From: Haemaphysalis longicornis
Taxonomy: Eukaryota; Arthropoda; Arachnida; Ixodida; Ixodidae
Assembly (NCBI GenBank): GCA_013339765.2
Contig: CM023450.1
Span: 186,025,269-186,089,268 of the forward strand
Direction of reading: 5' to 3'
Length of the DNA stretch: 64,000 nt
Both the position numbers and the translations under genes were made by a program. Each line of letters opens with the position of its first letter. The first letter of the stretch is position 1. Below are positions 56,042 through 64,000 of this stretch, one piece after another. The notes beneath the pieces are model-generated. The model ran no database searches, was not told the origin of the DNA, and saw only the letters and a list, made by a program, of their open reading frames with translations.

Positions 56042-56124
56042 GGCAACGCAAGGAATCGAACCTGGAACGAACAGTGTAACAAAGCGAGATCCCGTTGTCT
56101 TACCGATTTAGCTACGAGCCCACG
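56042..56124 (-). mobile_element. tRNA-like SINE head, fourth tRNA type
   Basis: On the minus strand: GGGCTCGTAGCTAAATCGGTAAGAC (A-box region) and, 40 bp on, the B box AGGTTCGATTCC. The spacing fits a tRNA of about 80 nt, but the anticodon arm does not pair, so it is not a working tRNA gene. Only one copy is present in the window. Confidence 0.5.
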
Positions 56125-56320
56125 GGGAGACAAGGTAGACAGGTGGTGGACTCACCAAGCACATCTACGGGTTTACCCCCTGTATTCTCGCTGAATGCCA
56201 CGTGATAGCGTCACGCCACCTCACGCGCCGCTGTGCGCTCCGTCCACGGCACGTCTAATGGCCCTCGGCACGCCTTGCGCGCGGGCTAGGAGTTACAATA
56301 ATTAAGGGAAGTTCACACCA

Positions 56321-57905
56321 ATGCATGGCATCTTACTTCTAGTGCACCAATGTGCTAAAGCCTGCGGCCTCCAGTGGTCACGTAAAAAATCACAGCTTCT
56401 TGTTGTCCGTCCTCACGCCAAACGACACATTAAGGAACACATTCAAATACTCCTTGATGGCCAGGCCATCCCTCCAAGCCCCAGCATCAAGATCATGTGC
56501 CTACATCTCCAGGCCGTACGCCGAGTGGCGTATCGTTGCAGCGCCTCAAACAGCATCAATCAAATCATACACATGATCAGGCTAGTTGACACCAAAAAGA
56601 GAGGCCTCAAGGAATCCGATACCTTTCAATTATTTCAAGCTTTTTTTCCTCTCGTGAATCACTTACGGCAACCCCTGTCTGCTTCTCGGCAAGGTGGACA
56701 TAAAAATGCGTTATATAAAGTATAAAAAGGCGGTTGAGCAGGCCATTGGTCTTCCCCTGAGAGCGTCCACAAAGAGCCTGCTTAGCACGGGGCTCCACAA
56801 CACGGTAGAAGAGCTGATAGAGGGCCATCTTTCTAATTAGAAGCTCCGAATGAGCAGAACTGCGGTGGGTCATCGCATCCTTCACCACATTGGCTGTGCA
56901 GCACAGAATGTCACTCCGCTTGATGTACTCTCACACCCGCACTCTTGGTGATAAGAACTAAAGATGCTCCCTTTGATTAGAAATATGAACCCCGCACACG
57001 ACGAGGGTCGCCGACAAGCATGGGGCTCAAGCGCTCAACACCACCCCCTGTGGGGATCATGCAGTTAAGTACACTGATGCATCCCAACCTCGAGGGCAGT
57101 AGTACGCCATCATCGTGGCTACCTCCAGAACTAACCTCCTTGCGTGTGCTTCACTCACGACTCGAGACATGATAGCAGCAGAAGAGGCAGCCATCGCCTT
57201 GGCTCTCACTCAACCAGGGGTTCGGAAGGTAGTAACCGATTGCCAATAAGCCTACTGGAATTACCAGTCGGGTTGGGTGTCCCGACGTGCACTGCGTCTG
57301 CTAAAAACCCAGTCCACAAACAGTTCCATTCAGTTCATCTGGACATCCGCTCATGCTCCCGGCCCACCAACAAACCTGCGCTTTTAGCCCCCGGGCTAAG
57401 GAGCTGCGCGAGGACATAATCCCGCTTGTCTCGTTCAGGTACATCACCCAGCAATATCGCCTTCAGAGAAAGACCCCACCTTTGCCTTACTCTGACCTTT
57501 CCAGAGAAAAACAAACTACCCTACGGCACATAGCAGCCGGCTCCTTCCCGCACCCGACGCGTCTTCACTTCATGCACCCGAATCGCTACGATGGTGAATG
57601 TAAATATTGCTCAGAAGTAGGAACACTCTACCAAATAACCGGGGTGTGCGACTTTAGCCCTGAGCACCTCCCTCTCTTTCCGTCAACTACCCAATAAGAT
57701 AAATGGGAGATGCTTCTGTCCAGCCCCTGTCTGCTTACCGAACTTCAGTTGGTGGACAGAGCACACGCGGCGCGGACTGCATATGGGCTCCACTGAAGAA
57801 GGAACCACTCCCCTTGGCCGCACTCTAGGCTGTTCAGAAATCTTTATAGAAGTACTTCCCCCTCCTCCTTTTCCTCCTCCTCTCTTTCTTCTTCTCGTCG
57901 TCCTC
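56321..57905 (+). mobile_element. I-like LINE with RNase H, heavily broken
   Basis: The part 56321-56510 reads AKACGLQWSRKKSQLLVVR, HIKEHIQILLDGQAIPPSPS and IKIMCLHLQ, a reverse-transcriptase C-terminal region. Around 57070-57245 an RNase H remnant reads KYTDASQPRG, then MIAAEEAAIALALTQPGVRK and VTDCQ, keeping D, E and D. Later, QFIWTSAHAPGPPTN lies in the place of W-x-P-G-H. Many frameshifts and stops separate these. A CCT-rich run at 57858-57905 is near the end. Same general group as 40834-42213. Confidence 0.75.
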
Positions 57906-59780
57906 CACCGTCTCGGCCGCCGATTTCGTCGCCTCCGTCCGCGGCGGCAGAGATGGAGAAGTGAGATCGTCTAACACCGGGTTCGAGTGTCCTTTAATTT
58001 CATGAAAAGGTTTCCACTCATGTGCTGCACCAATACAACTCAACCAACCAACGTTCATGCATCATCAGTGATTTAACCTTACCAAGAATACCTCTTTGAA
58101 GTAATAAAGGGTGTGGTTAAGTGCATTTCACTCCTCTCTGGTTTCACTATTTGTAGAGTGACGTGACTGAATTTAAGGGACGTCTCATGGGTAATTGTTG
58201 TGGGTGCCGTTTACAGCTTTGCTTTCCAACCAGATTCACAAGGTGGATTGGCGCAAATATTTGGTTCGGCTAAGTTCATGCATGTTTATGTTTGGAGACT
58301 CAGCCAAGTTTTTTGCGTGGTTATGCTTGGAGACTCGGTCAAGTTTTTGTCGTGGTGTCGTCGTCAGCCCCCAAAGAGCATTGAACACTCGGTCATCAAA
58401 ATATGTACAATGTACGCGAGCTCGTAACTGCAGATCTTCTGCAACTCGCTGGCGTCTCGCCGCCGTTTCACCGGCGCGATATTCTGGATTGGACTGAAGT
58501 CGTCGCACCCTTTCTTTAGTAGCGGCGCGGTGGCTTTCGCACAGCTAATCCTTTCTCCGGGATTGGCGCTCTTGATCTGTCGCCCCATCTCTCCCTTCAT
58601 CCAAGACCCGGAAGTTGACCTCACACATATTTCTGAACTTGCCGCTAAAGGTTCTCCCCTGACTGGCAAGCCCGAGTCCTTTTATCACCAGGCTTCCCAC
58701 CTCTCCCAAAGTGAACTACGCTAGCACGCGCTAGAACAGGCGGCAACCATATTCGCGAACTCGGCCTCTTCAGCGAAAGCTTTCCCGTGTTTCCCACTCG
58801 AAGAGCGAATGCGCATGAACTGACTAGGAGAAGAGCACGCGAGAATCACTCCACGAACATTAGGCAGAGTGTTTCCGAAGGTCCAGTGGTGGCGGCGCGC
58901 GCGATGACGCCATTGCTAGACGAGGTTTTCCCTTCGCATGCTCGCCGGCTTAAACAGCAGCGCTGCTAATATTGAGTTACTATTTTCTTGTCATAAATAG
59001 TTCGTTCCCAGTATTGTTACCGTCTTCGCTGATTGAATGGGTTCCTTCCGAACGAGTCTGGTTCAGAAAACGGCTAAAGTTAGTGTTTTCAAGGAACAAC
59101 CCCGAAATAAATAGCACGACGTTGTACTCAAACGGCAACATACGCGTGGGTAGTTTTTGCAGAACGTTTATGAACCGCCGATTTTCTGAACCTCAAAACG
59201 ATCCCGCTTGAAAAAAAAAAAAGTTGTATGCTTTCGCCTTAGCAAAGAATTTCAGAAGTGTTTATTACTTCACGTTAACGAAGCCAAACGAATACAACAT
59301 GAATCGAGTGTGTTACAAAAACTCGCAGAATATTTATTACACCTGCAAAGTGGCCCAATATTTTCCTGTATTTTATTATCACTTATACGAATATCCGCAC
59401 GGTGAATTCCAGGAATTCCCGAAATTCAATTACTGACGAGGTTGAACAAACTGACGTAGCGCGAAATATTTTTTCCAGATGTTTACAATAAATTTGCGAT
59501 TCATAACTGTTTATTTCGATTTTGCAGTAAACAATTATTAATGGCAAAAATCTTAAGAAAAGAATATACGTGTTTCTAAAAATTCCACAACCAAAGGAAT
59601 GTAGCCCTTAGGGTAAATGTGTAGCTTCCGCAATCCCCCGCGGATATAAATGAAAACCTTCTTGGAAATACTACCACCACCAGCAACATCATCATAATCA
59701 TAATCGAAAAAAACGCTATAGCCGTCGTCGCCGGGAAGTCATCATCTTCATCATCATCGTCATCATAACTCTGTCTCACC
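57906..59780. other. Unassigned stretch with a 35-bp tandem repeat
   Basis: At 58284-58354 the phrase TTTGGAGACTCAGCCAAGTT is repeated after 35-36 bp with a few changes, and a weaker third copy precedes it. A frame near 58430 reading LLQLAGVSPPFHRRDILDWT is protein-like but unassigned. A CATCAT patch at 59740-59768 precedes the second MARCH-like copy. Confidence 0.35.
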
Positions 59781-60601
59781 ACGGCGCAGCCACCCTGCGT
59801 GTGGACGTCGACAGCCCTGTTCTGAAGTGTAACCAGGAGCATTCCGGGCACCCTCCTTCCTGCCGGCGGTGTCGAGGGCCCTGCAACCTGGCGTCCCGAA
59901 GGCAGAATTCCCTTGCAGCAGCCCGACATCAAGATAGTGGCCTCGCCGACAGCCGCCCCACCGGCGGCAGCAACAGCCGCGGCTTCGAGTTGCCCCAGTC
60001 TGCTGCGACTGAAGCGGCGAGAGGAAAGACATCGAGGCCGCTCTGTGACGGCAGTGGTGCGGTCGAGGCTTTGCGACCATCTCCGTGCCGATTCCTTCGC
60101 ACATTCCAGCACCGGAGCTGCCTCGAACACCGGCTATACCGGGAAGCCAAAGAATTCGCGCGCCCCTCCTGCCGAGCGGCGTACTCCCTGCACCACCTTT
60201 CCAAGAGAATTTGGTGCAGGGTCTGGGAGACGGAGACAACAGAAGAGCCCATGTGGTTTGTGCCAACCCTCATTCTTAACAGTGTTATCTGGGGCTCCGT
60301 GGAAAGGGGTTGGATGTACTCGCTGTTCAATTACCGCCCCAACTGGTGGCTAGCCACGCCGAGACTGGCATGTGCGCTGTTCGACGCAACCATCTTTTGC
60401 ACATCATTAGGCCGCTTAGGCTTGCAGGATCTCTACGAACCACTTGCCCACTGGAGGCACCCGAACACCACTGTTATGAGTTCCATGAGCGGCAACCACT
60501 TGGAAGTACCGGAAACATTTGTTAAACGGCTAGCTCACTCGGCCACAAGGACAGTTACAGTTGGAAACACGTGTGTGTCCTTCCCTTCTGCGGTGTATTG
60601 A
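59781..60601 (+). pseudogene. MARCH-type (RING-CH) copy 2, RING degenerate
   Basis: The start ATGGCGCAGCC of copy 1 is ACGGCGCAGCC here (59781), so the initiator is lost, and that frame stops after 14 codons. A later frame stays open to TGA at 60599. It contains RPSPCRFLRTFQHRSCLEHR and SCRAAYSLHH, the RING-CH region with the second C of C-x-C changed to F and other cysteines gone. Two hydrophobic parts follow: MWFVPTLILNSVIWGSVERG and LACALFDATIFCTSLGRLG. These align with the two helices of copy 1. The spacing of five residues before H and the R in place of the seventh ligand are shared with copy 1. Ubiquitin-ligase activity is very unlikely. Confidence 0.65.
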
Positions 60602-60902
60602 CGTGACCGATACACTAAGTGCCATCATTTGTACGCTGGCTGTGCCCTCTCCTAAAGTGTAGACCGGGGAGAGCAGCGCCATTATAAAAAAAAAACTTTG
60701 AATTCGCAGACTTGAAGCGTCCCGCTTTTGTTTTCCTGCAAAACATTCAGTGCCGTACCGCTCTGTGAAGGTGGATGGCCATCTGAGCTGTTGTCGGTTA
60801 TTTGTAGGACACAAACCCTCGCTCAAACAGCGCTTTCGCGCCAGCGACGTAGTGTGTTTTCCGAGTGCGGTATTCGGAATCCCCGACGGCATGCGTGCTT
60901 AA
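60602..60902. other. 3' flank of MARCH-like copy 2
   Basis: An A-run (60687-60696) lies about 85 bp after the stop and could be the remains of a retroposed tail, but no target duplication is visible. Nothing else recognised. Confidence 0.35.
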
Positions 60903-61083
60903 GCCCGTTCTACATGGTGCGAATTTACCTGCCAAAATCGCGGCTGCGGCGCCACTCGTGCGGCAAAGCAAAACTATTTTCATAGCTTCGGCAGCACCAC
61001 AAGTCGATCGTTTCGCTGCTCGAGTGGCGCCGGAACAGCGAATTATATAGAGAGAGGGTAATTCGCACCACATAGAATGGGCT
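60903..61083. mobile_element. Short MITE with TTAA flanks (about 181 bp)
   Basis: GCCCGTTCTACATGGTGCGA (left) is mirrored by the right end, whose inverse is GCCCATTCTATGTGGTGCGA. The arms pair over about 28 bp. TTAA lies at 60899-60902 and 61084-61087. A second inner pair, GCGCCACTCGTGC and GCTCGAGTGGCGC, gives it a nested hairpin form. It has no coding capacity. Confidence 0.75.
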
Positions 61084-61807
61084 TTAAACTTGGTAACTGC
61101 TGCCCGACCGTCCTCGGTTTCCTCCTCCACCGCGTTCTCGCATACTGACTCTTTTTTTAACAGCTAAGCTGTTTAGCAAATTGTAATTTTTTGTGTCCGC
61201 ACTTAAGACAGTTTTAGTTTAGCGCACGCAGCAACTTTGCGCACGCAAGGAACTTGCGGGGCGCGAGAACGCATGCGCAGTACCCAAGCGGGAGCTGCGT
61301 GCTTTGCGTGCGCCCGCAAGTTTGGGCTTCTTGCGTCACAGTTTTCCGGGCTTTGCGGGCCGTACGCGAGGCCCTTCCCGTCCTCTTTCCGGTCTCTCAT
61401 CCGCGAAACGAAAGGAACAAAGGAATGGCGTCTCCCCAAAAACTGTCTTGCGGCTTCTTCTGGCTAGGTTTACGCCTGCCCATGGGGCGGCCTCTGTAGC
61501 ATCCACCGTGGTCCCGCGTAATTCGCGCCAACAGCGCCAAATCCTCCCCGAGTGACACGTGGGGTCTGAAAAACGTTGTATTAATTGTCATGGCAACAAG
61601 TGGCTAGGAGAGAAAGGGGGCTGTTGACGTCGCGGCCGCTGCTCACGTCATTTTTCGGCGGCAGCCGGGCCGCCGCAACCGACGCTCGCCCAACTTTCGC
61701 GCCTGATGCCGCTCCCTGATGGCACTGATGGGCCGCTCGGGAATGGCACCAGGCGCGAATCGCACGAGGCGCGAAAGTTGGGCGAGTGGCAGCCGATGCC
61801 TCGGAAC
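61084..61807. other. Unassigned stretch with a perfect 20-bp inverted repeat
   Basis: CTCGCCCAACTTTCGCGCCT at 61685-61704 is mirrored exactly at 61767-61786, with 62 bp between. The segment 61152-61198 (inverse of 44914-44960) carries the palindrome AACAGCTAAGCTGTT. Segment 61230-61500 is GC-rich with open frames but no domain. Confidence 0.5.
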
Positions 61808-61985
61808 CAGTGTTGTACGGAACGGCGTTACAAGGAATGGCGTTCCAGGAACAAGCTACTTTTTGGAGCAACGGAGGAACGCCACCGTTCCATTATAAGG
61901 GTCGGTGGAACTGTAACGGCACCTCGTTAGGTTTTTGAAGGAACGGCTGGAACGGCGTTCCTTCTGCAAATGTTACATCGCTAGA
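61808..61985. repeat. GGAACGGCGTT-rich repeat, probably a hAT-like MITE remnant
   Basis: AGTGTTGTACGGAACGGCGT at the left and ACGGCTGGAACGGCGTTCCT at the right frame a segment full of GGAACG and CGTTCC words in both directions. This resembles non-autonomous hAT elements that begin CAGTGTTG. I cannot fix exact ends or a target duplication. Confidence 0.45.
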
Positions 61986-62754
61986 AATTGGCTGTTTTTG
62001 ATGACAAGGCTCGAGTACGAAAATCCGCAAGTCGCTACTGTGATTCTCTTCCCATAAGCTGGCCAATTTTCCCGCCCTTCCGCGGGGCGTGCTTCCTCGA
62101 GGGTCAAAGGCAGAATAATAACGAAGCAGCGGGCCGCCACTTTTGCTTGCTTTCACGCCGGTTGAACTTACGCGGCGTTGGACGGGTGAATAGCGCAGCC
62201 GCGACAATTCTTTTCAACTTTCTTCGTTTGTCTGGGGAGGCCGGGATGCGCGTGTGGCTGATAGAATTGTTCCCTGCCGTGGAAAGGTTGTCTAAGTCCG
62301 AGCGGCGCGGCAGGCACCTTTTGAAACCACGGTGTACTGTCAGGGGTAATTACCGCATTATTGCTCGAGAGGCGCGGGTGCGTTGTTTCAGGGAGCGTTG
62401 CGCTCGCTGTGAGGTCGTCCGAAGGGTCACCGGGATCTCAGGCTCACCGGGTAACCTGGAATTGTTTGGGATTGCAGGTTTGGACCCCTCAAAGGAAAGC
62501 GCGAGCTCGTTGTCGCCAGTTGCTTAATCCCAAGTTGTGAGCTATCATGGATCCCAGACAGTTCTATGTGAGACAAGGCGACCAGCGACATAAATACAGA
62601 GCTGGCTGCGGTGACCGAGCAATCCAGCGCAGATTTTGCCACCTCGTCCGCGCACGAGGATTTCTTTTCCTTTAGGCAGCAAACCCTTCCAGCCGAGGCA
62701 CAGGATGAGCTGTCGCGCTGGTGCAAGTTGACTACCCGCTGTTACAGATGAACA
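61986..62754. other. Unassigned stretch with an open plus frame
   Basis: A plus frame is open from 61988 to 62527 (about 179 codons) but no domain is recognisable, and antisense frames overlap. Arginine-rich in the second half. No splice context is convincing. Confidence 0.3.
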
Positions 62755-62820
62755 CCATCGCTGCCATCATTGCTCTCTGCCATCATCGCTGCCCTCCCAC
62801 CATCGCTGCCATCATTGATG
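62755..62820. repeat. Minisatellite of CATCGCTGCCATCATT units
   Basis: Three imperfect units of about 20-25 bp built from CATCGCTGCC and ATCATTG. Confidence 0.8.
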
Positions 62821-62834
62821 CCACTCTCTTTAAA

Positions 62835-63005
62835 GCAGCCATTCACAACGCTTCTTGTTGAATCGCTCTTTTGTTCTTGATTTTGTTTCTATGGATGCCA
62901 GTTGTGTAAAAGAAAGGCACCTTATGTATGTATCTTACCACTCTTTCTGTTATGCCCTATGGGCCTTGAAAGTATTTTCAATGTAATTAAAATAAATAAA
63001 TAAAC
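62835..63005 (+). mobile_element. LINE 3' end with AAATAAAT tail
   Basis: CCTATGGGCCTTGAAAGTATT, AATGTAATTAAAATAAATAAAT: the same kind of 3' UTR and tail as the minus-strand LINEs at 11333 and 51708, here on the plus strand. Coding sequence is absent or too short to read. Confidence 0.6.
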
Positions 63006-63424
63006 AACTTCGAGGGAGTGAACCAATTTTTCTTAAAGGTAGAACACGTCAGTACCCTGAAGCGCTTTCGTGGAATGGCTCTTCAACATCGCCAACGAAG
63101 TGTTCACGGAAAAACGGGTTCGTCAGTGCAACTCTTGCTGAGTTCAAACAAGGGACTCTACTTTGTTGCGACTATGCATTCGGGCATTCTTTTCCCACTA
63201 AAATTTTTCACATTTTTTTCATTCAGCCTACTCTTTTGCTCTTGTGCCATATCCTGTAACTTTGTTGTGTAATTATCTTTTTTCTGCTTGAAGAACCAAA
63301 GAATTTTTCGTTTCTGTACCACGGCACGTGTTTTGTTGTTTTTTCATTACTTTTATATATTCGTGGTTGTTTTTTTAACTTTATAGTGTTACACTATGTG
63401 TCGGACTGTATTTTTATAGTGTAG
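63006..63424. other. Unassigned T-rich stretch
   Basis: No gene, repeat or RNA recognised. Confidence 0.4.
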
Positions 63425-64000
63425 GTGGTGGTGAACGTTTATTGGAGCAACAGGGGAAGGGGAAGGGGTGTGGGAAGCCTCCTTAGTCCAGAAGGCCTCG
63501 TGACCGCGCTGACTGGAGAGCCCGGGAGACCAGGGAATGTTGGCGGGCTGGGTCCAGGCTGGTCAGCTCATTCTCCTACTGCTCCAGGGAGGGGGAGGTG
63601 AGGGGATTAGGTGAGTATGGGCAGGAGAATACTAGATGGTAAATGGTGAGAGGGGTATTGCAGTGCTGGCAGTGGGAAGTGTAGATGGTGGCGGGAAAGT
63701 GGTGTAGGATGGCGTGATTGAAGAATGTGCCGGTTTGTAGTCGGCGGTATGTGTAAGATTCGTAGTTGGTGAGTGTGTGATGAGGAGGAGGGTGTGTTCT
63801 TCGTGTGTGGGTATAGTGAGATAGAAGGGCATTGGAAGTGGTGTCGAGGGGTGTGAGTAAGTCAGGTGGGGATAACTGAGGTGTCCGGCTCGCCGGTTCC
63901 TTGGATGGGAATGCCCGGGAGTGAAGCGCTCGGGCGCCAGCATGCGCTGCTTCGTTCTTTGGGAGTCCAGCGTGACCAGGTGCCCAAATGAGTGTGATTG
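63425..64000 (-). mobile_element. I-like LINE 3' end, running off the window
   Basis: On the minus strand the frame from the window edge reads IWAPGHAGLPKNEAAHAGAR, the last RNase H motif, followed by LQTGTFFNHAILHHFPATIY and a zinc knuckle CQHCNTPLTIYHLVFSCP. After the stop come a short 3' UTR and AATAAACG near 63440. The frame is open for about 130 codons to the window edge, so this copy is young and the reverse transcriptase should lie beyond position 64000. Confidence 0.8.

Noticed and set aside
59576..60266. Minus-strand frames of 133-184 codons
   Set aside because: They are shadows of the MARCH-like copy on the plus strand, whose RING-CH and helix wording is recognisable.

Overview
This is eukaryotic nuclear DNA, most likely from an ixodid (hard) tick. 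The evidence is several copies of a tRNA-headed SINE that matches the Ruka-type element described from ixodid ticks, many broken non-LTR retrotransposons, DNA-transposon derivatives, long stretches without coding sequence, and a few short exons with GT/AG borders. I see no operons, ribosome binding sites, CRISPR arrays or bacterial genes. Two blocks (about 40-305 and 3290-3900) have such exaggerated homopolymer runs that I suspect base-calling or consensus error. One 100-N scaffold gap lies at 42620-42719.

Host-gene evidence is sparse. The best is a first coding exon of a class I myosin on the minus strand (21465-21553, ATG to GTTAGT donor) with a GC-rich upstream region. If that is right, the first 21 kb of the window lie in its first intron. 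Other candidates are a signal-peptide exon (13803-13941, plus), a two-exon THAP zinc-finger unit (34452-35752, plus), and two minus-strand exons of a SWIM zinc-finger protein (37248-37076 and 35994-35755) that converge on the THAP unit. Two diverged MARCH-type (RING-CH) copies lie at 50362-51167 and 59781-60601, both decayed.

Layout: 1-12 kb holds SINEs, a CR1/Jockey-like LINE with a recognisable reverse transcriptase, microsatellites and a LINE 3' end. 12-23 kb holds foldback elements, the secreted-protein exon, and the myosin exon with its presumed promoter. 23-29 kb is a stack of nested and abutting transposons: a hAT-type element inside a SINE, a pogo-type element inside a LINE, and two TTAA-flanked elements sharing one TTAA. 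29-38 kb holds foldbacks and the THAP/SWIM units. 38-50 kb holds pentamer-satellite repeats, a second hAT-like element, two I-like LINEs, the scaffold gap and a pogo 3' end. 50-64 kb holds the MARCH copies and five more LINE fragments.

No gene set here forms a recognisable pathway. The value of the window lies in its transposon stratigraphy, in the decay of the gene copies, and in a few unexplained foldback and conserved-repeat families. Identities come from reading translated motifs, not from database searches.
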